Shown here piece after piece: positions 22,899 to 31,689 of a DNA stretch of 64,000 bases (the stretch's first letter is position 1; the number at the start of each line of letters is the position of its first letter). A model generated the notes under the pieces. That model was not told the DNA's origin and ran no database searches. It saw only the letters and a program-made list of their open reading frames with translations. This stretch comes from Luteimonas mephitis DSM 12574 (GTDB taxonomy: Bacteria; Pseudomonadota; Gammaproteobacteria; Xanthomonadales; Xanthomonadaceae), in contig NZ_AULN01000019.1 in assembly GCF_000422305.1 (NCBI RefSeq), positions 62,001-126,000 of the forward strand, read 5' to 3'. The position numbers and the translations under genes are program-made.

Positions 22899-24341
22899 CT
22901 ACCTGTGCATGACGTGCGGATTGCGGTGCGCCTCGGCCTGTTGCCCGGCCAGCAGCTGGGCGTCGAGCGCAGCCTGCTGCTCCTGCGCATCCAAGTCCTG
23001 CCGCTGCCGTGCCACCTCGCCCGCGAACTGCCGGCCCATCGGACTGCGCAGGTAATCGTCCACCGCGCCGGCCATTGCGTTGTCGTCCCTGGCGAGCGCG
23101 CCCTGCGACAGTCGATCGATGACACCGTCGAGAAAGGATTTCCGGGGGTCGATCGGTCCGGGCAGCATCGTTTCAGCGACCAGTTGCCGTTCGTCTTCCT
23201 GGCGCGCGGCGCGTCCGTGGCCAGGCTGCACCGGGGCGGCGCGACGCTCGATGCGCATCTCCAGTTCCGCGCTGATCGGATCCTTGCGCTGCAGGCCAGG
23301 TTGCGGCGACTGGTCCTGCAGGCGATCGCGCAGTCCATCCTTGTCGTAGCTGGACGTGCCGTACAGGCCATGCATGCCCTGCTCGGAACGATGCACGACG
23401 AACAGGGCCGGATCATCCGGTATGGCCTGCTTCTGCAGGTAGGGCCGATCGCTGAGCCGGTTCAGGAATGCCACGCCCAGGTTGAAGCTGTACACGCCGA
23501 GGCCATTCTCCTCGTAGGTATTGCCGATGTCGCTGTGCACGCCGCCCACGATGCTGTTGAGGTTGCGGTTGTCCTCGCTGAAATCGGGCGGAACGTGGTC
23601 GTTGACCTTGAACAGGTTGCGACGCTCGTCCTCGGCGCTGATCTGGTAGGTACTCATGGTGGACGACGGGAGCCGACGGTCGAACCGCTCCACGCCCTCG
23701 ACCACGGGATCGAACAGCAGCGCGGCCTGCAGGGTTTCTCCCGGCGGCACCAGCAGCGGGCGGTCTGCATACTCGATGCTCGTGATCAGGCCCTCGACAT
23801 CCTTCCTGTAGACGGCCGCATCGGGGTCGCGAATGCCGCGCTCCTCGATCAAGCGCTCCAACGCCGCAACTTCTTCCGCGCCCCGGCTGAAGCCGACGCC
23901 GACCAGCCGGATCTGTGCTTGGGGGTCCTCCCGAAGCCAGGTTTTTGCCTGCAGGCAAAACTGGTAATACGTCGTCTCGACGCGGTCTTCGAAGGTGATG
24001 CCGAAGCGACCATCGAGCAGGCGCTTCGGGGTATTGAGGAAGCCTTCCTGAGTGTAGGTGCCTTCGACGTAACCTGCCGCTACGTTGGCAGGTCTTGTGA
24101 TCAAGACCTGATCGTAGATTTCAGCCACCGAACTCCAATGCTTGCGATCGTCATCGACCATGCTATTGCCGGTGCCGTCCAACGCGGCGAGGTACAACCG
24201 CTCGTGCGGGTTACCCGCATGCAAAAGTACTGGAACGCGCAGTTTCGCCAGATCCGCTTCTGCCTGGCGGTAGCTCTCCAAGTCGTTCGCATCCGCGGGA
24301 TACGTCTCCACGCCTCCCGACTGTCCGATGATGGTTCCCAT
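22899..24341 (-). CDS. DUF2235/Tle1-like alpha/beta-hydrolase (putative antibacterial phospholipase)
   Basis: A 480-residue protein without signal peptide. Features: LDGTGN at residues 54-59, the nucleophile elbow GFSRG with Ser152, and VHSDIGNTYEE, the DUF2235 motif thought to carry the catalytic His. These are the hallmarks of the Tle1 family of secreted phospholipases. The C-terminal 100 residues are helical and Gln/Ala-rich (QEQQAALDAQLLAGQQAEA). It is preceded by a lipoprotein gene (17-bp gap) and followed by a coiled-coil membrane protein (17 bp), suggesting an effector/immunity operon. No VgrG, PAAR, type IV or type VI secretion gene is in the window, and no XVIPCD signal was recognised. 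Effector status is inference. Confidence 0.8.
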   Translation of the reverse strand: MGTIIGQSGGVETYPADANDLESYRQAEADLAKLRVPVLLHAGNPHERLYLAALDGTGNSMVDDDRKHWSSVAEIYDQVLITRPANVAAGYVEGTYTQEGFLNTPKRLLDGRFGITFEDRVETTYYQFCLQAKTWLREDPQAQIRLVGVGFSRGAEEVAALERLIEERGIRDPDAAVYRKDVEGLITSIEYADRPLLVPPGETLQAALLFDPVVEGVERFDRRLPSSTMSTYQISAEDERRNLFKVNDHVPPDFSEDNRNLNSIVGGVHSDIGNTYEENGLGVYSFNLGVAFLNRLSDRPYLQKQAIPDDPALFVVHRSEQGMHGLYGTSSYDKDGLRDRLQDQSPQPGLQRKDPISAELEMRIERRAAPVQPGHGRAARQEDERQLVAETMLPGPIDPRKSFLDGVIDRLSQGALARDDNAMAGAVDDYLRSPMGRQFAGEVARQRQDLDAQEQQAALDAQLLAGQQAEAHRNPHVMHR

Positions 24342-24358
24342 GAGCGCCTCTCCCTGGC

Positions 24359-24973
24359 TCAGTAGCTACGGCTGAACACCTTGATCAGGTCATCGCGGAA
24401 ATCGCTGTAACGATTGCCCGGCTCTTGCAGTTCCTTCGTTGAAATGTGCGCCCGCATGTAGACGTTGATGGTGCGGTCGTTGACCTCCAGAATGATCCCC
24501 GGCGAATGGTCGCTGGCCAAGGTGCTGTCCGGTATCTCTTCCCGGGCCAGGTTGTGGCGAATCAGCTCGTCCCGGAAAATTTCTCCGATATCTACGTGGG
24601 CCTCATGCGGAGCACCATCCTTCGAGCGCCAGGTGACTTTGGCAGGCGGCGGGAAATTGGGGATCGGTCCACGACTGGCGGTTAGCAGCTGATCCAACGA
24701 CCTGCCAGTTGATTCGACGGATGGGCTCAGTCCTTCATGCATCGCGCCATGCGGAAAATCCCGGTACAGCACGATGCAACTCCGCGTGTTGAAGCAGGCG
24801 GCACCAAAATAATGCGACTTGAACTTCAACGGCCATTCCACGTCGGCAGCATCATGATGGCCAGGCGAACGTTCGGAAGCGGGTGTGCTGGTCATCGCGG
24901 CGGAACATCCTGTCAGGGCAAGCGAAACGGCAACCAGGACTGAGCCGTAACGGCATCTGCGGGGAGCGGTCAT
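24359..24973 (-). CDS. lipoprotein, candidate immunity protein for the DUF2235 lipase
   Basis: A 204-residue protein with a lipoprotein signal: MTAPRRCRYGSVLVAVSLAL then lipobox LTGC. The mature part begins with a Ser/Thr/Pro linker and contains WPLKFKSHYFGAACFNTRSC near residue 50. The start at 24973 places the signal at the N-terminus. Periplasmic lipoproteins encoded beside antibacterial phospholipases are typically their immunity proteins. The order lipoprotein, lipase and the short 17-bp gap fit that role. No enzyme motif is visible; the immunity role is inferred from context. Confidence 0.7.
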   Translation of the reverse strand: MTAPRRCRYGSVLVAVSLALTGCSAAMTSTPASERSPGHHDAADVEWPLKFKSHYFGAACFNTRSCIVLYRDFPHGAMHEGLSPSVESTGRSLDQLLTASRGPIPNFPPPAKVTWRSKDGAPHEAHVDIGEIFRDELIRHNLAREEIPDSTLASDHSPGIILEVNDRTINVYMRAHISTKELQEPGNRYSDFRDDLIKVFSRSY

Positions 24974-25366
24974 TGGGTCATCCTTGACGAGCCGGCATCT
25001 CGATCCTAGTGCGGCCGGCAACCCGGTGCAACCCGACTCGCGGCCGCTGATCCGCGTGGATTTGCACGATGCCCGGAAAGCCGCGAGCACATCGCCGGAC
25101 CGGGATCACGTCCGGAACAGGCCCTGCATCACGCAACGCGCGCAGGGAACCCGGGCCAGTCCTGTGTAACTACTCGTCGACGCACGGATGCCTGGCATCG
25201 TCGGCGAGCAACGCGCGCATGCCGAACCGGGGCATATGCGCGCGGCCACGCATCGCGGGCGGTCATGGCGCGCTTGCCGAGGACCACTCCCGGTGCGCCG
25301 GCTTGAATCTGCCCCTCCGGAGACTGGCGGCATAATGCGCACCACGATTTTTCCCGGAGCTGTCGC
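24974..25366. other. divergent intergenic region between lipoprotein and alkaline phosphatase
   Basis: No gene is recognised in this 393-bp stretch. CATAAT at 25331-25336 is a plausible -10 element for the phosphatase gene, and CGGAG at 25354-25358 is its ribosome site. No Pho box was recognised. Confidence 0.5.
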
Positions 25367-27070
25367 ATGCGATTGCCGTTGCTGTTGATCTCGTCCGTGG
25401 CCACGCTGGCCGCCTGCACCGCCACCGTGCGCGACACGACGCCCGTGCGCACCGCCACGACCGGGGTATCCGCCATCGAGGTGCCGGCGATCGCGCACCC
25501 GCAGGGCGAGACGGCCGACTGGTGGTACCGCAGCGGCGCCGCGCGCGCAGCGGCGAATGGCGCGATGGGCGGCCGGGCGAAAAACGTGATCGTGTTCCTC
25601 GGCGACGGCATGAGCCTCACGACGGTGGCCGCCGCGCGCATCCTCGACGGCCAGCGCAAGGGCCGGCCGGGCGAAGAAAACCAGCTGGCCTGGGAAACCT
25701 TCCCCGCCACCGCGCTGAGCAAGACCTACAACACCGACGCGCAGACGCCGGATTCGGCCGGCACGATGAGTGCCATCGCCACCGGCGTGAAAACCTTCAT
25801 GGGCTCGATCTCGGTCGGCCCGGCCTCGCACAACGACGACTGCGCCGGCAGCCTGCGCAACCACAACCTGACCTGGCTGGAGCTTGCGCAGAGCGCCGGC
25901 ATGGCCACCGGCATCGTCAGCACCGCGCGCCTGACCCACGCCACCCCGGCGGCCACCTACGCACACGTGCCAACGCGCGGCTGGGAAAACGACAGCGAAC
26001 TTCCGCGCGAGGCCGTCGAGCAGGGCTGCCATGACATCGCGCGCCAGCTGATCGAAACGCCATTCGGCGGACCGGTCGTTGCGCTCGGCGGCGGACTGGG
26101 CGAGTTCGTGGCGAACACGATCGCCGATCCCGGGAACCCCGACCAGCACGGCAAGCGCACGGACGGCCGCAACCTGGTCGCCGAATGGCTGGCCGCGCAC
26201 CCGCAGGGCGCGTTCGTCCGCACCGCGCAGCAGCTGCGCGACGCCGCCGACGCGCCACGCCTGCTGGGACTGTTCGCCGGCAGCCACATGGACTTCGACC
26301 ATGACCGCGACGACTCGCCGCAGGGCCAACCCTCGCTCGCCGAGATGACGCGCGCCGCGATCCGCACCTTGTCGCAGGACCCCGACGGCTACGTGCTGCT
26401 GGTCGAAGGCGCGCGCATCGACATGGCCAACCACTACGGCAACGCCTTCCGCGCGCTCGACGACACCCTCGCGATGTCGCGCGCGGTGCAGGCCGCCGTG
26501 GACGCGACCTCGGCCGACGACACCCTGATACTGGTCACCGCCGACCATTCGCACACGCTCAACTTCGTCGGCTACCCGGTGCGCGGCAATCCGATCCTGG
26601 GCAAGGTGCGCGGCAAGAGCAGCTTCGACGGCACGCCCGGCAAGCTGGCGAAGGATGGCACCGGCCTGCCCTACACCACGCTCGGCTACGCCAACGGCCC
26701 CGGCTATACCGGCGCAAGCGCCTCGCAGCCGGCCGGCAGCAAGCGCTTCCCGCATCCGGGCAAGGGCTACAACGCCGCGAACGGGCGCCCGGACCTCACC
26801 GGCATCGACACCACGCAGCCGGATTACATGCAGGAAGCGACCGTACCGATGTCCAACGAAAGCCACGGCGGCGAGGATGTCGGCATCTGGGCGCGCGGAC
26901 CCGGCAGCGACGCGGTGCGCGGCTCGGTCGAACAGAACGTGATCTACCACTTCATCGTGCAGGCCACGCCGAAGCTGCGCGAACGCCTGTGCGCGGCCGG
27001 CACCTGCAACAACGACGGCGTGCCGGTCGAACTGCCGGCGATCGACGCGTTCGTGCCGACGGCGCATTGA
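25367..27070 (+). CDS. phoA: alkaline phosphatase (PhoA family), lipoprotein
   Basis: A 567-residue alkaline phosphatase. [17 protein letters not shown] is a lipoprotein signal (lipobox LAAC), so the enzyme is probably anchored to an envelope membrane. Active-site features are [11 protein letters not shown] (metal-binding Asp), the nucleophile Ser130 in [38 protein letters not shown] and LVTADHSHT. The C-terminus has [13 protein letters not shown] with a His ligand. It releases phosphate from monoesters in the periplasm. The symbol follows the family; substrate preference is not known. BdhA follows on the same strand after 103 bp. Confidence 0.92.
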   Translation: MRLPLLLISSVATLAACTATVRDTTPVRTATTGVSAIEVPAIAHPQGETADWWYRSGAARAAANGAMGGRAKNVIVFLGDGMSLTTVAAARILDGQRKGRPGEENQLAWETFPATALSKTYNTDAQTPDSAGTMSAIATGVKTFMGSISVGPASHNDDCAGSLRNHNLTWLELAQSAGMATGIVSTARLTHATPAATYAHVPTRGWENDSELPREAVEQGCHDIARQLIETPFGGPVVALGGGLGEFVANTIADPGNPDQHGKRTDGRNLVAEWLAAHPQGAFVRTAQQLRDAADAPRLLGLFAGSHMDFDHDRDDSPQGQPSLAEMTRAAIRTLSQDPDGYVLLVEGARIDMANHYGNAFRALDDTLAMSRAVQAAVDATSADDTLILVTADHSHTLNFVGYPVRGNPILGKVRGKSSFDGTPGKLAKDGTGLPYTTLGYANGPGYTGASASQPAGSKRFPHPGKGYNAANGRPDLTGIDTTQPDYMQEATVPMSNESHGGEDVGIWARGPGSDAVRGSVEQNVIYHFIVQATPKLRERLCAAGTCNNDGVPVELPAIDAFVPTAH

Positions 27071-27173
27071 CCGGAAGGACGATGGCATCCGGCCGCGGCG
27101 GCGCGATAGGCTGGGCCCAGGATCGCTCCGCCTCGTTCCGCCCCTTGACCGCCATTCCCGCAGGACCCACCCC

Positions 27174-27959
27174 ATGAACCGACTCGACAACAAGGTCTGC
27201 CTCGTCACCGGCGCCGCCAGCGGCCTGGGCAAGCGCATCGCCGAGGTCTACGCGGCCAACGGCGGCAAGGTGGTCGTCGCCGACCTGAAGCTGGATGCCG
27301 CCGAAGCCGTCGCGGCCGCGATCCGCGATGCGGGCGGCGATGCGTTCGCCGTGGCGATGGACGTCAGCGATGAACAGCAGGTCGTCGACGGCGTGGCAAA
27401 AGCCATCGCCCACTACGGCCGCGTCGACGTGCTGGTCTCCAACGCCGGCATCCAGATCATCAACGCCGTCACCGATTCCAACTTCGCCGACTGGAAGAAG
27501 ATGCTGGCGATCCACCTCGACGGCGCCTTCCTCACCACCCGCGAGTGCATGAAGGACATGCAGGCGCGCGGCCAGGGCGGCGCGATCATCTACATGGGCT
27601 CGGTGCATTCGCACCTGGCCTCGAAGCTCAAGGCGCCCTACGTCACCGCCAAGCACGGCCTGCTCGGCCTTTGTCGCGCGGTGGCGAAGGAAGGCGGCGA
27701 GCACGGCATTCGCGCCAACGTGATCTGCCCCGGCTTCGTGCGCACGCCGCTGGTCGAGAAGCAGATCCCGGAACAGGCCAGGGAGCTGGGCATCAGCGAG
27801 GACGAGGTGGTGAAGAACGTGATGCTCAAGGACACCGTCGACGGCGAGTTCACCACCGTCGACGACGTCGCCAACGTCGCGCTGACGCTGGCTGCGTTCG
27901 AGACCAATGCGCTGACCGGGCAGAGCCTGGTGGTCAGCCATGGCTGGTACATGCAGTGA
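27174..27959 (+). CDS. bdhA: 3-hydroxybutyrate dehydrogenase
   Basis: Short-chain dehydrogenase converting (R)-3-hydroxybutyrate to acetoacetate with NAD+. The 261-residue protein has the SDR cofactor motif [12 protein letters not shown] near residue 12, SNAGIQ, and the catalytic Tyr156 and Lys160 in APYVTAKHG after a conserved Ser in [31 protein letters not shown] is characteristic of 3-hydroxybutyrate dehydrogenases. The phaZ depolymerase at 30159 supplies its substrate in polyhydroxybutyrate breakdown. Confidence 0.92.
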   Translation: MNRLDNKVCLVTGAASGLGKRIAEVYAANGGKVVVADLKLDAAEAVAAAIRDAGGDAFAVAMDVSDEQQVVDGVAKAIAHYGRVDVLVSNAGIQIINAVTDSNFADWKKMLAIHLDGAFLTTRECMKDMQARGQGGAIIYMGSVHSHLASKLKAPYVTAKHGLLGLCRAVAKEGGEHGIRANVICPGFVRTPLVEKQIPEQARELGISEDEVVKNVMLKDTVDGEFTTVDDVANVALTLAAFETNALTGQSLVVSHGWYMQ

Positions 27960-27970
27960 AAGCAGGGATG

Positions 27971-28040
27971 AGGGATTCGGGATTGGGGACTCGGGAAAGC
28001 GGGGCCGCGTTTTTTCCGAATCCCCAATCGCGAATCCCCA
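27971..28040. repeat. imperfect inverted repeat, possible bidirectional terminator
   Basis: Left arm 27971-27998 (agggattcgggattggggac...) pairs with right arm 28013-28040, with GGGGATTCG-type units repeated inside each arm. It lies between the convergent bdhA and hemJ-like genes; a TTTTTT run at 28010-28015 is present. Units of this type recur in xanthomonad intergenic DNA. Confidence 0.7.
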
Positions 28041-28049
28041 ACCCCTGTC

Positions 28050-28502
28050 TCAGAACGGCTTGGCCAGCACCAGGTACACCACGGCCACCAGCAGCAGCAC
28101 CGGCAGCTCGTTGAACCAGCGCAGCGCCTTCGACGACGGCAACGACTTGCCCTTGTCCAGCCCCTTGAGCCAGCGACCGGCGAAGATGAAGTACGCGAAC
28201 AGCAGCGCCACCAGCGCCAGCTTGGCGTGCAGCCAACCCGTGCCGGCACCGACCATCGTCGGAAAATCCGGGAATACCCGGTAGCCGAGCCACAGCACCA
28301 GTCCCAGCACGAACGCCAGGCCGAACATCACGTGGCCGAAGCGGTACAGCCGCCGCCCCATCAGCACCAGCCGCGCGCGCACCGCCGGCGCTTCGCCGGC
28401 CTCGACGAGGTTGACCAGGATCCGCGGCAGGTAGAACACCGCCGCCATCCACGCGATCACGAACACGAGATGGCCGGTTTTGGCCCACAGGTAGGCTTGC
28501 AT
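28050..28502 (-). CDS. hemJ: HemJ/CopD-like integral membrane protein (protoporphyrinogen oxidase family)
   Basis: HemJ oxidises protoporphyrinogen IX to protoporphyrin IX in haem synthesis. This 150-residue protein has four or five membrane helices: YLWAKTGHLVFVIAWMAAVF at the N-terminus with a conserved His, FYLPRILVN, HVMFGLAFVLGLVLWLGY, then WLHAKLALVALLFAYFIF and the LPVLLLVAVVYLVL end. Length and the pattern of conserved His and Arg fit UPF0093/HemJ. An ATG five codons upstream is an alternative start; neither has a strong ribosome site. It is divergent from ygiD. Confidence 0.8.
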   Translation of the reverse strand: MQAYLWAKTGHLVFVIAWMAAVFYLPRILVNLVEAGEAPAVRARLVLMGRRLYRFGHVMFGLAFVLGLVLWLGYRVFPDFPTMVGAGTGWLHAKLALVALLFAYFIFAGRWLKGLDKGKSLPSSKALRWFNELPVLLLVAVVYLVLAKPF

Positions 28503-28568
28503 GCTGGCTGACACCATGTAGCGGGGACTCGCGCTAGGATCGCACGGTTGCCCTCCGCGGAGCACGCC

Positions 28569-29348
28569 ATGCCCACCCTGCCCATGCCGGTGCTGTTCCT
28601 CGGCCACGGTTCGCCGATGAACGCGATCGAGGACAACCCGTGGTCACGCATCTGGCGCGAGCTGGGCCAGCGCCTGCGCAGGCCGCGCGCCATCCTGTGC
28701 GTGTCCGCGCACTGGGAAACCGCCGGGCCCCAACTCACTGGCAACGCCAAGCCCGACACCATCCACGACTTTTACGGCTTCCCGCAGGCGCTGTTCGACG
28801 TGCAATACCGCGCTCCCGGCGACCATGCACTGGCGCAGCGCGCGGCCGAGCTCCTGGGCGAAGACGCCGGCGCCCGCATCGACCCGCAGCGCGGCCTCGA
28901 CCACGGCGCGTGGAGCGTGCTGCTGCCGATGTACCCGGATGCGGACATCCCGGTGGTGCAGCTGGGCATCGACACCCGCCAGCCCGGCGCCTGGCACTAC
29001 GCGCTGGCGCGGCGGCTGGCGCCGCTGCGCGACGAGGGCGTGCTGATCCTGGCCAGCGGCGACATCGTGCACAACCTGCGCCTGTTCGATTACCACGCCA
29101 CGACCGCGCCGCAGTGGGCGCTGCGCTTCCGCGACACCGTCAACGACCACATCCGCGCCGGTCGCCATGCCGCCCTCGCCGACTGGCCGTCGCTGGACGA
29201 CGCCGCGCTGGCGATCCCCACGCCCGAGCACTACATCCCTCTGCTTTACGCGCTGGCCAACGGCCGCGATGGCGACGGCCTGGCCTTCTTCAACGATGAC
29301 GTCAGCAGCTCGCTGTCGATGACCTCGCTGCTGATCGGCACCCCGTAG
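28569..29348 (+). CDS. ygiD: extradiol ring-cleavage dioxygenase, YgiD/LigB family
   Basis: Class III non-haem iron extradiol dioxygenase related to DOPA 4,5-dioxygenase. The 259-residue protein shows LFLGHGSPMNAI near residue 10, SAHWET, HDFYGFP, LDHGAWSVL and ILASGDIVHNLR, whose His residues are the metal and catalytic sites. The ATG at 28569 has a GGAG site seven bases upstream. The stop TAG is the GTAG end of a palindromic repeat that follows immediately. The physiological substrate is unknown. Confidence 0.9.
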   Translation: MPTLPMPVLFLGHGSPMNAIEDNPWSRIWRELGQRLRRPRAILCVSAHWETAGPQLTGNAKPDTIHDFYGFPQALFDVQYRAPGDHALAQRAAELLGEDAGARIDPQRGLDHGAWSVLLPMYPDADIPVVQLGIDTRQPGAWHYALARRLAPLRDEGVLILASGDIVHNLRLFDYHATTAPQWALRFRDTVNDHIRAGRHAALADWPSLDDAALAIPTPEHYIPLLYALANGRDGDGLAFFNDDVSSSLSMTSLLIGTP

Positions 29349-29412
29349 GAGCGCCCCATGGGCGCGATCGCTCTCCTCGGGCGATTCGATCGCGCCCATG
29401 GGGCGCTCCTAC
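29345..29412. repeat. GTAG-ended palindromic repeat (REP/SMAG-like), copy 3
   Basis: Arms at 29345-29368 and 29389-29412 with the same GTAGGAGCGCCCCATGGGCG core. The left GTAG supplies the ygiD stop codon (29346-29348). Confidence 0.88.
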
Positions 29413-29444
29413 AAAAGCGGTGGCGAAGGCGCCATCATTGCGTC

Positions 29445-30035
29445 ATGACCAAGCAATACGACGCAGACTATTTCCAGCGCTGGTACCGCGACGGCGGAAT
29501 CGGCGGCAGGCAGCGGCTGGCGCGCAAGGTGGCGCTGGCCGTCGCCACCGCCGAATACCACCTCGAACGCCCGCTGCGCAGCGTGCTCGACATCGGCTGT
29601 GGCGAGGGCGCGTGGCGCGCGCCGCTGCTGAAACTGCGGCCGAAGGCGCAGTACCTTGGCTTCGACAGCAGCGAGTATGCGATCACGCGCTACGGCCGCA
29701 GCCGCAACCTGCACTTCGCGCGCTTCGCCGACTTCGCGCAGCTGCGTCCCTGTGCGCCGGTGGACCTGCTGGTGTGCAGTGACGTGATGCACTACCTGCC
29801 GGTGCGCGAACTCGACCGCGGCCTGCCCGGCCTGGCCGAACTGTGCGGCGGCATCGCGTTCCTCGAAACCTTCGCCCGCGAGGACCAGGCAGAAGGCGAC
29901 GAGCACGAATTCAAGCAGCGGCCTGCGACGTTCTATCGCAAGCGCTTCGAGGCCGCCGGCTTCCGCCAGCTCGGTTCGCACTGCTGGCTGTCGCCGGTAC
30001 TGGCCGCGGTCGCCACTGCCCTGGAAGCAGGCTGA
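29445..30035 (+). CDS. class I SAM-dependent methyltransferase
   Basis: A 196-residue protein with the Rossmann methyltransferase motif I VLDIGCGEGAWR near residue 50, motif II YLGFDSSEYAI, and motif IV-like DLLVCSDVMHYL near residue 105. The acceptor substrate cannot be inferred. The start MTKQYDADYFQRWYRD at 29445 places the core correctly; longer reading would translate the preceding palindrome. Phylogenetic neighbours and operon context give no clue: phaZ follows after 123 bp. Confidence 0.88.
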   Translation: MTKQYDADYFQRWYRDGGIGGRQRLARKVALAVATAEYHLERPLRSVLDIGCGEGAWRAPLLKLRPKAQYLGFDSSEYAITRYGRSRNLHFARFADFAQLRPCAPVDLLVCSDVMHYLPVRELDRGLPGLAELCGGIAFLETFAREDQAEGDEHEFKQRPATFYRKRFEAAGFRQLGSHCWLSPVLAAVATALEAG

Positions 30036-30158
30036 GGCCGCAATCCGCCTGCCGGAACCCGCTGGAATCGTTGCTTCAGCAGCTCCAGGCGACCCCCTTC
30101 ACGCCACACCGCCGCGATCCGTTATGCTGCGCCGCAGCACCCGCAACCTGGCAACCCA

Positions 30159-31475
30159 ATGCTGCTTTACCAGATGCATGAACTCGGCCGCGCCTGGATG
30201 GCACCCTTCACCTACTGGGCCGAGGCCAACGCCCGCATGTTCTCCGCCCGCGACAGCTGGCTGTCGGCAATACCCGGCGCCGCGCGCATCGCCGCGGACA
30301 ACGAACTGCTGCACCGGATCGGCAAGGACTACGAGAAGCCGGCCTTCTGCATCCATGCGGTGAAGGTCGCCGGCCATGACGTGCCGGTGGTCGAGAAGGT
30401 GGTTGCCGAGAAGCCGTTCTGCCGGCTGCTGCGCTTCAAGCGCTACACCGACGACGTCGCCAACATCAAGGACATGAAGTCCGACCCCACCGTGCTGGTG
30501 GTCGCGCCGCTGTCTGGCCACCACGCCACCCTGCTGCGCGATACCGTGCGCACGCTGCTGCCCGACCACAAGGTCTACGTTACCGACTGGATCGACGCGC
30601 GCATGGTGCCGAAGGAGCTGGGCACGTTCTCGCTCGACGACTACGTGGCTTACGTCGAGGACTTCATCCGCGAGATCGGCGCCGACAACCTGCACGTGGT
30701 CAGCGTCTGCCAGCCCACGGTCCCGGTGCTGGCCGCGGTCTCGCTTATGGCCGCGCGTGGCGAGGCCACGCCGCGCTCGCTGGTGATGATGGGCGGCCCG
30801 ATCGATACCCGCGAATCGCCAACAGCCGTCAACAACCTCGCCACGCAGAAGCCGCTGTGGTGGTTCGAGAGCAACGTCATCCACACCGTGCCGGCCAACT
30901 ATCCCGGCAGCGGCCGCCTCGTCTACCCCGGCTTCCTGCAGCACGCGGGCTTCATGGCGATGAACCCGGAGCGCCACTTCGAGTCGCACTGGGATTTCTA
31001 CCAGGACCTGCTCAAGGGCGACATGGAAGACGCCGCCGCGCACCGCCGCTTCTACGACGAGTACAACGCCGTGCTCGACATGCCGGCGCGCTATTACCTG
31101 GACACCGTGCGCATCGTGTTCCAGGAGCACCTGCTGCCGCGCGGACTGTGGGACGTGGGCGGCGAACGCGTGGACCCCGCCGCGATCCGCGACACCGCGC
31201 TGATGACCATCGAGGGCGAACTGGACGACATCTCCGGCGAAGGCCAGACCCGCGCCGCGCACAAGCTGTGCACCGGCGTGGCCGAGCGCGACCGCGAGCA
31301 CTTCACCGTCCCGGGCGCCGGCCACTACGGCATCTTCAGCGGCCGCCGCTGGCGCGAACAGGTTTACCCGAAGGTGCGCGGGTTCATTGCCGCGCATGCG
31401 GCTTCCGGCGCGAAACCGACGACAGGGAAGCGTCCGCCGATGGTCGCAGGGAAAGCCCCCAAAGCCAGGCGCTGA
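30159..31475 (+). CDS. phaZ: intracellular polyhydroxyalkanoate depolymerase
   Basis: Degrades the amorphous polyhydroxybutyrate of intracellular granules. The 438-residue protein starts MLLYQMHELGRAWMAPFTYW, typical of the PhaZ1 family. The nucleophile is Cys184 in VSVCQPTVP, a Cys rather than Ser as in Ralstonia PhaZ1. Asp lies in IEGELDDISGEGQT and His in VPGAGHYGIFSG. The C-terminal 30 residues are basic and Pro/Ala-rich, perhaps for granule binding. It fits functionally with bdhA 2.2 kb upstream. No PHB synthase gene is in this window. Confidence 0.93.
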   Translation: MLLYQMHELGRAWMAPFTYWAEANARMFSARDSWLSAIPGAARIAADNELLHRIGKDYEKPAFCIHAVKVAGHDVPVVEKVVAEKPFCRLLRFKRYTDDVANIKDMKSDPTVLVVAPLSGHHATLLRDTVRTLLPDHKVYVTDWIDARMVPKELGTFSLDDYVAYVEDFIREIGADNLHVVSVCQPTVPVLAAVSLMAARGEATPRSLVMMGGPIDTRESPTAVNNLATQKPLWWFESNVIHTVPANYPGSGRLVYPGFLQHAGFMAMNPERHFESHWDFYQDLLKGDMEDAAAHRRFYDEYNAVLDMPARYYLDTVRIVFQEHLLPRGLWDVGGERVDPAAIRDTALMTIEGELDDISGEGQTRAAHKLCTGVAERDREHFTVPGAGHYGIFSGRRWREQVYPKVRGFIAAHAASGAKPTTGKRPPMVAGKAPKARR

Positions 31476-31572
31476 CAGCCGGCGTGCTGTCTTGCGAGTT
31501 GGTGACGCCTGCCGTCGGATCATCATTCCCTTCCGACGGGAAATCCCTGAACAAGTCCTTGGTTCGTCATTT

Positions 31573-31636
31573 CGGTGAAAGCCGGGATCCGTTCTCTTCA
31601 AGGACTTGCAGGCAACATGGATCCTGATTTCCGCCG
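31573..31636. repeat. imperfect inverted repeat downstream of phaZ
   Basis: CGGTGAAAGCCGGGATCC (31573-31590) faces GGATCCTGATTTCCGCCG (31619-31636), 13 of 18 positions complementary. It lies between the convergent phaZ and CocE-like genes. Confidence 0.5.
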
Positions 31637-31689
31637 GGATGGTGGGGCTCGCCGCTGCGCAGCGGCGACCCGCCTGGACGAGACCAAGG

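Noticed and set aside
22899-24341. XVIPCD-type signal of Xanthomonadales type IV effectors in the lipase C-terminus.
   Set aside because: The expected motifs (such as GLxxIDHV) are absent; only a Gln/Ala-rich helical tail is visible.
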